Source of the DNA: JAUNSR01 sp036655355
Lineage (GTDB): Bacteria > Bacteroidota > Bacteroidia > Bacteroidales > JAUNSR01
Assembly (NCBI GenBank): GCA_036655355.1
Contig: JAVVQG010000008.1
Span: 62,001 to 126,000, forward strand
Reading direction: 5' to 3'
Length of the DNA: 64,000 nucleotides
Below are positions 1 through 9,544 of this stretch, piece after piece. Position numbers and translations under genes: made by a program. Numbering within the stretch: the first letter of the stretch is position 1; the number at the start of each line of letters is the position of its first letter. The notes under the pieces were generated by a model that saw nothing but the letters and a program-made list of their open reading frames with translations, made no database searches and had not been told where the DNA came from.

Positions 1-584
1 TTGTATATATTATATTTTTAATCACACTTTTCTCTTGTGAAGAGAAAAGTGTAATACCTATCTACGATTTAGGTAGGGTAGAATATGAAGTTCTTAAAGT
101 TGAAGAGAAAAGTGAATTATCCAATTGGGTGGAAATTGATAATCTAAATAGTTCTTCCGAAACTATTCATAATTTAGAACTTCCTTCGAAACTATATTTT
201 TCATATCAATATATAGAACCTTATTGTCTGGATTCTATTAAACCAACATTGATTAATATTCCAAAATATAATGCAGCTGGTACTTTTATAAATATGACAA
301 AAAATAAGTATCAGTTTAGAATTAATCATTCCGAAAAAATAGATTCAGATAATATATATCAATTTCAAGTGATTGTACCTAAAAACGAAAAATATATAAT
401 TGAAATTTATAATAATGGAATTTCAATAGAAGGAAAATTTAAAGCATTATTAAATGGACTAGAATCAAAAGAGGTAGAGGGTAAATGGCTTAGTATTCAA
501 TTTGTTAGTTATACCGTAATTATAAGGGACAATCAGCAGGAGGTAGTCATGAGAAATACCTTAGATATTATCGATAATTTTTAA
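1..584 (+). CDS. small lipoprotein, 5'-truncated by window edge
   Basis: The reading frame that ends with TAA at 582-584 is open back to base 3, so the GTG at 129 is not the true start; the gene begins left of the window. The extra upstream codons read as a hydrophobic stretch followed by LITLFSCEEKS, a typical lipobox with the Cys at codon 36-38, then a charged linker. The mature protein is therefore about 180 residues, exported and lipid-anchored. The body is rich in Asn, Ile and Lys and looks like a small beta-sandwich, but I recognise no family. It is AT-rich like its neighbours and is followed by a strong hairpin terminator. Function unknown; that it is a lipoprotein is well supported by the visible signal. 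Confidence 0.6.
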   Translation, partial: VYIIFLITLFSCEEKSVIPIYDLGRVEYEVLKVEEKSELSNWVEIDNLNSSSETIHNLELPSKLYFSYQYIEPYCLDSIKPTLINIPKYNAAGTFINMTKNKYQFRINHSEKIDSDNIYQFQVIVPKNEKYIIEIYNNGISIEGKFKALLNGLESKEVEGKWLSIQFVSYTVIIRDNQQEVVMRNTLDIIDNF

Positions 585-666
585 ATTTATATTATTAAGA
601 TTACCGCTATATAAAAATAATAACCAAGACGTGAGGGATTTGTTACCTATGAATCGGGTAAAAGTA

Positions 667-703
667 CAAGTTTGAAAAAGTGTGATGAACTTTTTCAAAC
701 TTG
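667..703 (+). terminator. intrinsic terminator after the first lipoprotein gene
   Basis: A perfect 14-bp stem (AAGTTTGAAAAAGT at 668-681 with its complement at 689-702) has a 7-nt loop and is followed by GACTTTTTATT. It sits 83 bp after the lipoprotein stop on the same strand. Confidence 0.75.
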
Positions 704-744
704 ACTTTTTATTGCTTTGAATGATGTGCTTTACCGGAGGCTTA

Positions 745-838
745 TGGAACGAACTGACGACAAAGTTTATTACAGTCTCGAAATCACAGGAAAATCAAAT
801 GCTGCTTAGCTTTTATTCAATAAAAGTAGGCAATTCCA
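745..838. repeat. 94-bp direct repeat, copy 1
   Basis: The first about 60 bases (TGGAACGAACTGACGACAAA onward) recur at 10079 almost unchanged, and the next 34 bases (around CAATAAAAG) recur with several differences. Both copies are in the same orientation and bracket the AT-rich accessory region. A short frame in it (ATG at 744, MERTDDKVYYSLEITG) ends after about 20 codons in copy 1, so it is probably the tail of a lost gene or of an insertion element rather than a gene. Confidence 0.7.
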
Positions 839-854
839 ATTGCCATTTTCTATG

Positions 855-1484
855 TTATCTTGTTCCATAAGTGGCATGGATCGTAATGGAATCAGTTGGA
901 TTCTTTTCGTTGTATAATGTCCCTTCTATTTTTACTTCTATTATCGGCTTCATGTAATTAAGCCATATTACATCCAAAATTTCTACTTTAAAGGGGTTGT
1001 TTTCTTTTGTTACATACCGAGATTCAATGCTTTTTTCGGTTTCATTCTCTAGTTTTGTAAAGTATAGATTTATCCGATTGTGGTCCCAATCCTTATAATA
1101 AGAATTAGTGAGATAACGAATACCTTTTTTTAAATCATACATATATATGACAATAGAAGCATTCTCTTCATATTCAATAGATGTAGGCATTGCTACTATA
1201 GTATCTTTATCGTTACCACTTGGATAAAAGATTCCTTTCATATTACTATGTATAGGGTTGAAAGGGTATCCTATTTTTTCTGGATACCCAACATTTTCAA
1301 TCGAAATATATTTTTTATTGATTGTCCCTTTGAAATATCCCCAATGTATGTTCTCTTCTTTTGATTTTGGTTCCAAAATCGTACCATCTTTATCATTACA
1401 TGAAGATATAATCAGATTAGATAAAAGAATTGTCAAAATAAGAATTTTGTACTTTTTCATCCATTTAAAAATTTGTGTATTCAT
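855..1484 (-). CDS. hypothetical lipoprotein (209 aa)
   Basis: The N-terminus has a Lys-rich start, a hydrophobic core (ILILTILLSNLIISSC) and a lipobox Cys near residue 29, so this is an exported lipoprotein. A second Met at residue 9 (position 1460) would give a tighter signal peptide and may be the real start. The mature part is acidic and polar, with no domain that I recognise; the alternating pattern suggests a beta-rich fold. It stands alone between the 94-bp repeat and an IS remnant, with no obvious operon partner. The low GC matches the surrounding accessory DNA. Function unknown. Confidence 0.6.
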   Translation of the reverse strand: MNTQIFKWMKKYKILILTILLSNLIISSCNDKDGTILEPKSKEENIHWGYFKGTINKKYISIENVGYPEKIGYPFNPIHSNMKGIFYPSGNDKDTIVAMPTSIEYEENASIVIYMYDLKKGIRYLTNSYYKDWDHNRINLYFTKLENETEKSIESRYVTKENNPFKVEILDVIWLNYMKPIIEVKIEGTLYNEKNPTDSITIHATYGTR

Positions 1485-1494
1485 ACAATGAGTA

Positions 1495-1538
1495 TTCCGA
1501 CGAAAGTGTAGATCTGTTCCGGAGGAAAGTGTACATCT
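1495..1538. repeat. two adjacent 22-bp tandem repeat units
   Basis: Units 1495-1516 and 1517-1538 abut exactly and share TTCCG-GAAAGTGTA-ATCT. The core resembles other 22-bp arrays at 11273 and 12485 in carrying a (A)CGAAAG-type word. IS21-type element ends also carry repeats of this style, so an insertion-element end is an alternative reading. Confidence 0.45.
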
Positions 1539-1599
1539 CAGAAGAGTTGAAAAATTATAGATAAACGTATTAAGATTTATTTTCTACTCATAGACTCTC

Positions 1600-1940
1600 C
1601 TTTATTATGTAAAGAATTACATAACAAAGGGTAAGCGTAAAGCTGTTGCCATCAATCACATAAAAGGAGTTACTTTTAAAGTTGACTTCTTATGTGGTAG
1701 CTGATTCCTGGTTTGCAAAATCAACTTTTTATCAAGGGCTTAACAAGATGGAATTTCATCTTATTTCGAGATTCAGAGATGATGCACAATGTTTTCCTGC
1801 TCGGAAGATTTATTGCAATGTTTGTCATTAATCTGAACAGAATCTTAAATGACAGACTTTTCAAAGGACTGGCCTAGTTTAGGGCGAATGCCGTTTAGCT
1901 CCAATATTGGGTTTTTCGAATTTAATTACGAAATATTGTA
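1600..1940 (+). pseudogene. remnant of DDE transposase, internally deleted (copy 1)
   Basis: In one frame from about 1682 the translation reads VADSWFAKSTFYQGLNKMEF then HLISRFRDDA, a DDE-transposase core segment. The frame then breaks and continues in another frame as MHNVFLLGRFIA and NRILNDRLFKGLA before a stop. Those last segments and the 50 bp after the stop match the transposase remnant ending at 9956 closely (TTTAGCTCCAATATTGGGTT). The central part present in the 9.5-kb copy (YRSRFQIEFNFRDAKQH) is missing here, and the junction falls at a short TGATGCACAATG word common to both. It is a dead, internally deleted IS4-like remnant. Confidence 0.7.
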
Positions 1941-1987
1941 ATTTAATACCCCCCTAAAAAGGAGAAGCGGACATCGTGATACTATGC

Positions 1988-2590
1988 TTAGAATTTTAAT
2001 GGAACAAATACTGATATACCAAAATCTCTAGTGTAAACTCTTTGAGTAGACTTTAAATATTCAAGAACGGGCTTAAATCCATTCTTATAGAAAACAGATA
2101 CCTGCATAAACTGAAAATCAAATCCAATCTGCCCCATTGCTGCAATATCCCAATACGTTTTTTGTTTGTTATTAAAAGTTCGGTTATCCCAATAATAGCT
2201 TGGACAGGCTCCTATTCCAACAAATAACCGATTCCATACAAATCGGTTTACGGAGATAGTCATACCGACAGACTGTAGTCGAGTGGTCTGTTTTTCTGTT
2301 TCATCGATAAAAGTGACACCAATACCGCGGTTTTGATAAGCAAGAGATAAATCATACATATATCTTTTTGATTCATATTGGATTTTATATCCTATATTAA
2401 ATGAAAAACTTGGATGCCATTTATCTGATTCTAAAATTGGAGTATACGGATCGTCCGGTCTGGTATACATTGAAGCTTGTCGTCTTACCCAACTATCAGC
2501 CATTTCTAAAACTACACCATTCCGAAATTGACTAAAGAGACAAAATGGAGTACATATCAAAAAAGCGTAAATAAATATGATTCTTTTCAT
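1988..2590 (-). CDS. small outer-membrane beta-barrel protein (200 aa)
   Basis: A Sec signal peptide (IIFIYAFLICTPFCLFSQ) precedes about 180 residues of alternating aromatic/polar strands, and the chain ends in FGISVFVPLKF, the terminal aromatic strand typical of an outer-membrane barrel. The length fits an 8-strand barrel. It is the last gene of the TonB receptor/DUF4249 operon (126 bp after the lipoprotein gene, same strand), so it probably acts at the same transport site, perhaps in stabilising the receptor. No close family is recognised. The 126-bp gap is AT-rich and could hold its own promoter. Confidence 0.6.
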   Translation of the reverse strand: MKRIIFIYAFLICTPFCLFSQFRNGVVLEMADSWVRRQASMYTRPDDPYTPILESDKWHPSFSFNIGYKIQYESKRYMYDLSLAYQNRGIGVTFIDETEKQTTRLQSVGMTISVNRFVWNRLFVGIGACPSYYWDNRTFNNKQKTYWDIAAMGQIGFDFQFMQVSVFYKNGFKPVLEYLKSTQRVYTRDFGISVFVPLKF

Positions 2591-2716
2591 TTTTGTATAA
2601 TTAAAAGTCAGTCATAAATTAAACTCTATCAAAGAAAATATATTTGAAATTGTTTTATATAGGAGATATATTATTAAAAGTCAGAATAATATTATAATGC
2701 CAGAGAAACAAATTAA

Positions 2717-3703
2717 TTAGGGATTATCCTTCTTGTCATATAATGTTTTTTTCTCACAAACAGAGATTACTCGAAAATAACCTAATATTTCATTCCCGAA
2801 ATTCCCTTTCAAACTTGTAGGAGAAGGCATATATGCCCCTCCATCGGCCCGTAATTGATCTATTTGTCCGGAAACGAAGTTGAAGTATGATTCTGATATT
2901 GATCCAACACGGATAGTGGCAGAATCAGTTTCATTAAAGGGATACCACATATTAGTGGGATAACCCTTTGATGTTTCACCACTATTTACCTGGAAATTAC
3001 GAACATTTAATGGTAGGTTTTGCCCATCAGTAATAGAATATGACCAATTTTTTATATTCACCATATCCATAATCTCTTCCAAGGAACTACGTTTAAAGGA
3101 AAAGATATAATAGTTATTCTCATGAGAAGGGTTTATAAAGTCAATAAATGGAGTAAGTTGCCACCCCTCTTTTTCATGAGACACATAACGTATTTCAAAA
3201 TTTGTTACTTCTGGGATACTTTGCATCTTTTCGGTAGCAATATACCGATGTTCATCATAAATAATCTCTAGTGTATAAGTATTACCAGGAATTCCTCTGA
3301 TATGATGAGAAGCAAAATATCCGTCAAAAATACTTTTGGGATCACTTATCTTCTTTGACTTAGAACAAATATAAATTGAATCCCCCCTATCATCAATATA
3401 GTAATAAGAACATGTTTCGTAATTGCGTGATAAATATATATCTTTTTCAAGGGGTTGTAAGGTATCCTTCTTTCCAGTATTATCAGATAAAATCAATAAA
3501 GCATTCTCAACCCCTTCAAAATAAGAAGCATTTAATGCTCCACTCTTGAAGAGTCTAAAATAATAAGGTGGGGAATCATTACTAATTTCTCCTTCTATTA
3601 CTAACTTTTGTGGATAATAATACTGTTCCACTAAGTCTACTGTTTCAACACATCCTATATGTAATAGTAATAATAAACAAAAGCACAGTAATTCTCTTTT
3701 CAT
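2717..3703 (-). CDS. DUF4249 family lipoprotein
   Basis: The N-terminus is a lipoprotein signal (LCFCLLLLLHIGC, Cys about residue 18) followed by ETVDLVEQYYYPQKLVIEG, the opening of DUF4249 proteins. That family (about 300-380 residues) is encoded next to TonB-dependent receptors in Bacteroidetes and is thought to sit on the cell surface as a receptor partner. Here it starts 2 bp after the receptor stop, so the two are almost certainly co-translated. Family placement is by pattern memory; the ligand is unknown. Confidence 0.8.
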   Translation of the reverse strand: MKRELLCFCLLLLLHIGCVETVDLVEQYYYPQKLVIEGEISNDSPPYYFRLFKSGALNASYFEGVENALLILSDNTGKKDTLQPLEKDIYLSRNYETCSYYYIDDRGDSIYICSKSKKISDPKSIFDGYFASHHIRGIPGNTYTLEIIYDEHRYIATEKMQSIPEVTNFEIRYVSHEKEGWQLTPFIDFINPSHENNYYIFSFKRSSLEEIMDMVNIKNWSYSITDGQNLPLNVRNFQVNSGETSKGYPTNMWYPFNETDSATIRVGSISESYFNFVSGQIDQLRADGGAYMPSPTSLKGNFGNEILGYFRVISVCEKKTLYDKKDNP

Positions 3704-3705
3704 GA

Positions 3706-5985
3706 TTAAAATTTAAAATTATAAGTTACAGAAGGTAGGATGCCATACAAATACATCTTACAAAAATGGCCTTTATTCATCCCGTCTTTATCATATCCCG
3801 CAAACATGCTAAATACATTTTTCCGGTCATAAAGATTCATTATACCAAAACTCCATTCTGACTTCAATCGATAGTTATTAATAGGCTTATAATTTATCAT
3901 TAAATCTAATTGATGAAACAATGGTGCGCGATAACCATTTCGTTCAGAATATTCATAAAAAACTACACCTTGATAGATATAAGAATTAATAGGTAATGTT
4001 AAATTCATACCTGATCGTAAAGCAAAGGTTGAAGAAAGACTCCATTTGGAATCTAATTGCTGTGCTATGAATAATTTTAAGGAATGAGGACGATCATAAA
4101 CTGGTCTATAGCTTTTCCCATTATTAATTCCGTCAATATGATTACGTGAGAAAGAATATGTATAAGAGATAGTCGCATGAGTAGTAGCCGTTTTGAAATC
4201 AAATAACATTTCAACACCATATGCGTTAGACCATCCTGATAAAAGTTCATTTTCAATTCCATCATTCATAAAGAGATTCGCATTATCCTTAAAGTCAGCT
4301 ATATGTTGTGTGTTTTTATAATATGTTGCTATTTCCAATGCAAACTTCTGTTTAAAAAAAGATTGTTTGTAAGCAGAAGAAAATTGATAGGTAATCATTG
4401 GATGCAATAATTTGTTAGCCGGTAACCAAATATCAGAAGGTAAACCTATCGAAGAATTTGTCATTAAGTGCATATTTTGAGAAGCAACATTTGCTGAAAT
4501 CAAGACATTTGCCGTACCAGATAATTTCTGTATTAATTGTAATCGTGGTTCTGGAATAATAAAAATAGCTTGTGACATCATTTTATTTTTATTAGAAAAT
4601 AAAATGGGTAATCTTATACCTCCTTCTAATGTGGTTTTTTCAGAAATAGAATAATTTACTCCTGTATATAATACCGTCTCGAAACATTTTCTTTCACCCA
4701 TAGAGAAAGGTATTATATTTGAATTATCATTCATTTTACTCACTTCCCCAGGCAACGTATAGAAAAGAGAGCCTTCAACTCCCAGCCTAAAAGATAATCT
4801 TTGAGAAAAATACCATTCCATATTCTCTTTAAGATTAAACATTCTAATATCCGAACTCCATAGATAATCTTTTCCATCTGAATAATGTTCATAGTCATAA
4901 TTGTAATTACTATAACTTAAAGTTGTATTCAAATTCATTTTTTCTTTTACAATACTACTCCAACGAAAAGTACCTGTAGCATTTTTCCAATGCATCGCAT
5001 AATCGGAAACTACAGCTGCTGCATTGAAATGATCGCTGCTAGTATAAAAAGATAAGTAAAATCTATTTCGAGAGTTGGTTGTCAGATTCACTTTTGCATT
5101 CACATCATAATAATCAATTTGGGAGTTACTAAAGTCTACTTGCTTATAATTAAATAAGCCTGCTTTATCAAGTAGGTTTAAAAGACCTCCCGGATTACCA
5201 TATCGTCCGGATAGAATAAATGAAAGTTTTTCCTTGATTATAGGTCCTTCTATTGACAAACGCGAAGCCACTAAACCGACTCCACCTTTCAATTGATAAT
5301 GCTGATTATTACCTTCTTTCATTCTTACATCTATCACACTAGCATTTCTTCCACCATAGTTTACAGGCATATAAGCTTTGTAAAATTCCACTTCTTTAAC
5401 TGCATCATTATTAAATACTGAAAAAAAAGAAAGTGCATGGTTTGGATTATATACAATCGCCTCGTCTAATAATATAAGATTTTGCCAATGATTGCTACCT
5501 CGAACTGATAAGTTATTAACACCGTCATTAGCATTTACTACGCCAGGGTAAGATTGTATACCTTTTAATAAATCGGGTTCACCTCCAGCTGTAGGAATTA
5601 AAGCTATATGATTATTTAGCAAATGATGATAACCTATATTGACCTTCTGCTTACTTTCTACAACAACTTCATTTAAATTGGTTACTGTTGGGGACAATGA
5701 TATTAGTATAGTCGTATCTTTCCTTACATTTAATAAAATACTTTTAGTTTCATAACCTATCATTGAACATTTAATCTCAATTGGTGCTTCTGTAAGTTTA
5801 AATTCAATCGAAAAAAAACCATAAGAATTTGATATTGTTCCTGTATTTAATCTTTTATAATAAATATGTGCTCCACTAATCAACTCTCCGGAATTTGCAA
5901 CTTGAACTCTTCCAGCCAAAGTGATAGTGCTTCCAAAAGCGACCAATGGAATAAATATTAATAAAAACAATATTATTTTTAGCAT
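3706..5985 (-). CDS. TonB-dependent receptor with carboxypeptidase-like N-domain
   Basis: Outer-membrane TonB-dependent transporter of 759 residues. After a signal peptide (ILFLLIFIPLVAFGS) come a carboxypeptidase-regulatory-like domain (about 20-105, with the GYETKSILLNV strand), a plug domain (about 120-230, with VNNLSVRGSNHWQNLILLDE) and a 22-strand-type barrel that ends in SVTYNFKF. It heads the operon with DUF4249 and a small barrel protein. Just upstream on the same strand is a broken DsbA-like gene, an arrangement reminiscent of Bacteroidetes gene sets for peptide natural products, but no precursor, radical-SAM or ABC exporter gene is present here. Substrate unknown. The base composition is clearly more AT-rich than the core genes to the right. 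Confidence 0.9.
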   Translation of the reverse strand: MLKIILFLLIFIPLVAFGSTITLAGRVQVANSGELISGAHIYYKRLNTGTISNSYGFFSIEFKLTEAPIEIKCSMIGYETKSILLNVRKDTTILISLSPTVTNLNEVVVESKQKVNIGYHHLLNNHIALIPTAGGEPDLLKGIQSYPGVVNANDGVNNLSVRGSNHWQNLILLDEAIVYNPNHALSFFSVFNNDAVKEVEFYKAYMPVNYGGRNASVIDVRMKEGNNQHYQLKGGVGLVASRLSIEGPIIKEKLSFILSGRYGNPGGLLNLLDKAGLFNYKQVDFSNSQIDYYDVNAKVNLTTNSRNRFYLSFYTSSDHFNAAAVVSDYAMHWKNATGTFRWSSIVKEKMNLNTTLSYSNYNYDYEHYSDGKDYLWSSDIRMFNLKENMEWYFSQRLSFRLGVEGSLFYTLPGEVSKMNDNSNIIPFSMGERKCFETVLYTGVNYSISEKTTLEGGIRLPILFSNKNKMMSQAIFIIPEPRLQLIQKLSGTANVLISANVASQNMHLMTNSSIGLPSDIWLPANKLLHPMITYQFSSAYKQSFFKQKFALEIATYYKNTQHIADFKDNANLFMNDGIENELLSGWSNAYGVEMLFDFKTATTHATISYTYSFSRNHIDGINNGKSYRPVYDRPHSLKLFIAQQLDSKWSLSSTFALRSGMNLTLPINSYIYQGVVFYEYSERNGYRAPLFHQLDLMINYKPINNYRLKSEWSFGIMNLYDRKNVFSMFAGYDKDGMNKGHFCKMYLYGILPSVTYNFKF

Positions 5986-5999
5986 ACTTAAAATGTGAT

Positions 6000-6359
6000 T
6001 TACAGATTAGAAATAGCCTCTTCAATTAGAAAGCAAATTTCTTCAGCTGGCCCGGAATTGATAACTAACTTATTGTTTATAATTAAAGAGGGAGTGGAAT
6101 ACACACCGTTTTTAATTGATTTCTCATTAGAAAACTCTAATTTTTGTTTTATGCTTTCACAATGGAGATCTAGATTAAACTTATTTGTATCTAAGTCTAA
6201 TGAGTCTGCAAAATGGTACAAAGTATCCTAATCAATCATTGCTTTATGATTAAATAGTAGATTTTGATTTGCTGCAGTTTCTGATGCAATTTGAGACAAT
6301 GTCGGATATACAGGAAAATTCACGAATCCAAATTTAGCCTTTTCTTTATATGAATTATA
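6000..6359 (-). pseudogene. DsbA/thioredoxin-like protein, truncated and with in-frame stop
   Basis: Reading the minus strand in one frame from 6359 gives YNSYKEKAKFGFVNFPVYP, a segment with NQNLLFNHKAMID, a TAG stop at 6228-6230, and then continues in the same frame through YHFADSLDL to GVYSTPSLIINNKLV. The last piece is the cis-Pro loop and C-terminal strand of DsbA-type thioredoxin folds (VxxTPSxxI). The N-terminal part with the CxxC active site is missing, because an in-frame TGA occurs at 6360-6362. The gene is therefore both truncated and interrupted. It lies 14 bp upstream of the TonB receptor start on the same strand and was probably the preceding operon member. Confidence 0.65.
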
Positions 6360-6482
6360 TCACTAGTTTCTGCTAAAAAACAAAAATCGTTCTTTTAAAT
6401 AATTGATATTCTATTACTTGTGAGCCTATTTTGAGCGTGACGATTTGAAATCATAGATTTGCGTTGCTTTAATAGCAGGATA

Positions 6483-6991
6483 ATGAACAATGGCAAATAC
6501 ATTTATACTCAAATAACAGATTTTTTTACTAGAATCCGTTTTCGATCGAATAGTCAATAAGTATGATGACAACAAATATGTAAAGCATTTCACCTGTTGG
6601 AATCAACTACTAACAATGATGTTTAGTCAGTTAACATCAAGAGATAGTTTAAGAGATTTGATCGTTGCAATAGATGCTCATTCTCAGAAAAGCTATCATC
6701 TTGGATTTAGTAAAAATGTAACGTTAATGATGTAATTGTTATGGATGTCATACCTTATGAGATTCGTGCTTACTATATCTTCGATAGAGGATATGTGGAT
6801 TTTGCCAGACTCTATACTATAAACAAATTGTCTTCGCAATACGTGATTTGAGCAAAAAAGAATATGAAATATTACAATTTTCAGGAACTTCGCTATTAGA
6901 TGAAATTCCTGTAAAAGAGCTCTTTAGTAAAAAAGAATATCAAGAAGTCAAAGATCAAAATAATAACCAGCTGTCACTTAGCTTATTTTAA
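6483..6991 (+). pseudogene. IS4-family (Bacteroides type) transposase, internally deleted
   Basis: The translation begins MNNGKYIYTQITDFF, shifts frame to VFDRIVNKYDDNKYVKHFTC, then LTSRDSLRDLIVAIDAHSQ and SYHLGFSKNVT: the N-terminal DUF4372-like part of the common Bacteroides IS4 transposase. It then jumps to VNDVIVMDVIPYEIRAYYIF and DRGYVDFARLY (late catalytic core) and jumps again to LSKKEYEILQF through NNNQLSLSLF and a stop, the usual C-terminus. At least two internal deletions and one frameshift make it non-functional. Confidence 0.8.
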
Positions 6992-7138
6992 GTGGACAGC
7001 AAGGGTAATTCATGAAATATTCTGTAATGTTAAATTCAAAGATAAATTAAAGGTTTTGATTGGACTGTGTTATTGGTAAAATATTGTAAATTTATAATAA
7101 TATTTTAATTAGTGGCGATTATCATTAAAAACTATATT

Positions 7139-9451
7139 ATGAGATTATTCCTCTCTCTTCTCATTTTTCTCGTTGAATTTTCTTTGTTTGCTCAAGGAGA
7201 TTGTTTCCGGGGAAAGGTTATGGATGCATCCGGAGAAACTGTACCTTTTGCCAATGTTGCATTGTATCCTAGTCAAGATAGTACTCGGATAATAAGCGGA
7301 TATACCACAGACTTAAACGGTATATTTACCATTGATCAATTAACGGCAGGCAAGTATTTACTTAAAGTTTCATATATCGGCTACTCCACGGTTTCTTTCT
7401 CTTTTGAATTGACGGGTTCGGAAAAGACTCCTATCTATCAGGAATTCATTCTCGAGCCATCGTTTATTTCTTTACAGGAAGTTGTGGTAAAAGGAAATAA
7501 TGTGACTCAGGGTATCGATAAGTCAACCTATACTTTTACAGATAAACAGATAAATAAAGCCAACGAATCGAGGGAGCTTTTATCCACATTACCCAACATG
7601 CACATCGATAAAAGTAGTAATGCCCTTAGCACGATTAACGGCAAAAAGGTCTTGATCCTGATAAACGGTGTTCAGGCCACGGATGCGGATCTGCAACTTA
7701 TCGCTGCCGATAAAATACGAAGAGTGGAGTATTATGATGTTCCTCCAATTCGCTATATGGATAATGCGGAAATTGTATTGAATGTCGAAACCAAACCACT
7801 GGATACCGGATACAGCGGCTCTTTATACGGCACTGTCGGCGAATTTTTTTCCAATGGCACCGCAGCCTTCTCTTTTGTAAAAGGAAACAACAAATTTGTT
7901 GTCAGCTACGGTACGCACGTCAATATAAAACGGAGTGTGAGAGATATAGAGCAGGGAATCTATCTATATCAGATTGGCAATGACGTATATAATTATAAAT
8001 ACAAAACCTTAAGCAAAGAATGGGGTAATCAAAATAATGCCCGTCTCTCTTACTCCAAGAGCGTAGAAGATGATTTTGACTTTCAAATCAATGTTACGGG
8101 AAATATTGTTAAGTCAGATTTAAGAGCCGATAAAGAGATCGTAGTGTCCCAAAATCAAGATATCGATGCTTGCTCCGGATTACTCTCGGATTATACGAAG
8201 AGTAAGTCACCTGCGATGGATATTTATTATTCAAAGAAATTCAAGCATAACAACACCCTAATATTCGATGTATTGGGTACAATGTATGATAACAGGCAGC
8301 ATACGGTTTCATCACAGACAGGTAGGTTTGGTTTTGATGACAATCTTATTCTGGATAATAAAAAAAGCTCCATAATCGGAGAACTGGTTTATGAACATGC
8401 CCTCGGAGGAGCAAACATAACCGCAGGATATCGCGGATATTGCAATTTTCTATCCAACAACATACAGAATTCATTATCGGAAGAACGGGTTAAAAACAAT
8501 ATTGTAACTCAGAAACATCGTCTATACGGAGAGATTAGTGGTCGTGTAGGCTCTTTTATGTACCGAGCCAGTCTGGGGGGAGATTATGACCGGAATAACG
8601 ATGCATCCGGATTTGATAATCTGACATTCACACCTCAGTTCTTGCTGGGTTATAATATCAATAAGAAAAATAGCATTCGCCTCACTTATGAGTCGAGTAC
8701 TTTGTTACCGAACATCCAACAACTTTCAACCGCTAATATTCTGATCATGGACAAATTCTATCGTTCCGGGAACAAAGATTTGAGTAACGCCCATGTTCAG
8801 CAGTTTAGCCTGCGCCATGCATATACGTTGAATATTTTCTCCTTGCAGACAAAATTGTTTTATCATATGAATCAAAACGGTTTTTTCGACAATTATATAT
8901 TAAATGGCGATAATATTATTCTTCAGACCGCAAATGCCAAAAAAGATCACCAAAGGGGCGCCGAGGTTAGCTTAAACTTTTCTCCCTGGCAATTCCTTCG
9001 CATCGGGGGAAATGTAAATTTCGTGAATTATGACTTTCAGCCGACAAAGGATGTACCGGCACAAACTTATTGGTCTTATCCGGCTACGGTTTATTTAAAT
9101 GCCAGGTATAAAAACTTCTCTTTATATTACCTTCAGAAGTTCGGAGGTAGTTATCTGAACGGACTTTACAAGCGTGGTCTTGAGAAGGCATCTTATCTCA
9201 GTCTCGGATACCAAATAAAAAAGGTAACGATCGAGGCCAAATGTTTCTTTCCTTTTATTAAAAATGAGTTTACAAACGAAACGACAAATCAGAGTCTGAT
9301 CTTCAATCAAGCCGATTTCTATAAAAAACGAAAGGACCGAACCTTTGCATTGAGTTTCTCGTGGAACTTCCAGTCTGGTAAACGCAAAAGTTCGATTGAG
9401 AAAAGTATCGAGAATTCAGATGATGATAAGGGTCTTTTTAATGTACGTTGA
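7139..9451 (+). CDS. TonB-dependent receptor-like outer-membrane barrel protein
   Basis: Outer-membrane protein of 770 residues. The ATG at 7139 is preferred to an upstream GTG at 7112 because it gives a normal signal peptide (MRLFLSLLIFLVEFSLFAQ). Next come a carboxypeptidase-regulatory-like domain (GKVMDASGETVPFANVALYP, about 25-105), a short plug (LSTLPNMHIDKSSNALSTIN, INGVQATDADL, about 140-235) and a barrel of the 'outer membrane beta-barrel family' type, with a Lys/Ser/Asp-rich tail after SFSWNFQSGK instead of a terminal aromatic. It stands alone, between two transposase remnants, on the strand opposite the first receptor. Substrate unknown. It is less AT-rich than the DNA to its left, so it may have a separate origin. 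Confidence 0.85.
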   Translation: MRLFLSLLIFLVEFSLFAQGDCFRGKVMDASGETVPFANVALYPSQDSTRIISGYTTDLNGIFTIDQLTAGKYLLKVSYIGYSTVSFSFELTGSEKTPIYQEFILEPSFISLQEVVVKGNNVTQGIDKSTYTFTDKQINKANESRELLSTLPNMHIDKSSNALSTINGKKVLILINGVQATDADLQLIAADKIRRVEYYDVPPIRYMDNAEIVLNVETKPLDTGYSGSLYGTVGEFFSNGTAAFSFVKGNNKFVVSYGTHVNIKRSVRDIEQGIYLYQIGNDVYNYKYKTLSKEWGNQNNARLSYSKSVEDDFDFQINVTGNIVKSDLRADKEIVVSQNQDIDACSGLLSDYTKSKSPAMDIYYSKKFKHNNTLIFDVLGTMYDNRQHTVSSQTGRFGFDDNLILDNKKSSIIGELVYEHALGGANITAGYRGYCNFLSNNIQNSLSEERVKNNIVTQKHRLYGEISGRVGSFMYRASLGGDYDRNNDASGFDNLTFTPQFLLGYNINKKNSIRLTYESSTLLPNIQQLSTANILIMDKFYRSGNKDLSNAHVQQFSLRHAYTLNIFSLQTKLFYHMNQNGFFDNYILNGDNIILQTANAKKDHQRGAEVSLNFSPWQFLRIGGNVNFVNYDFQPTKDVPAQTYWSYPATVYLNARYKNFSLYYLQKFGGSYLNGLYKRGLEKASYLSLGYQIKKVTIEAKCFFPFIKNEFTNETTNQSLIFNQADFYKKRKDRTFALSFSWNFQSGKRKSSIEKSIENSDDDKGLFNVR

Positions 9452-9544
9452 AAGATGTTATTGTGGAATGTACTTATCACTTATTGTTTCAATATTTTCC
9501 TTTCAGATGGAAACACATTGATTCGTTTGGGAAATTTTATCTTG

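Noticed and set aside
129..584. GTG at 129 as start of the first gene
   Set aside because: The same frame is open to the window edge and encodes a lipoprotein signal upstream, so the start is outside.
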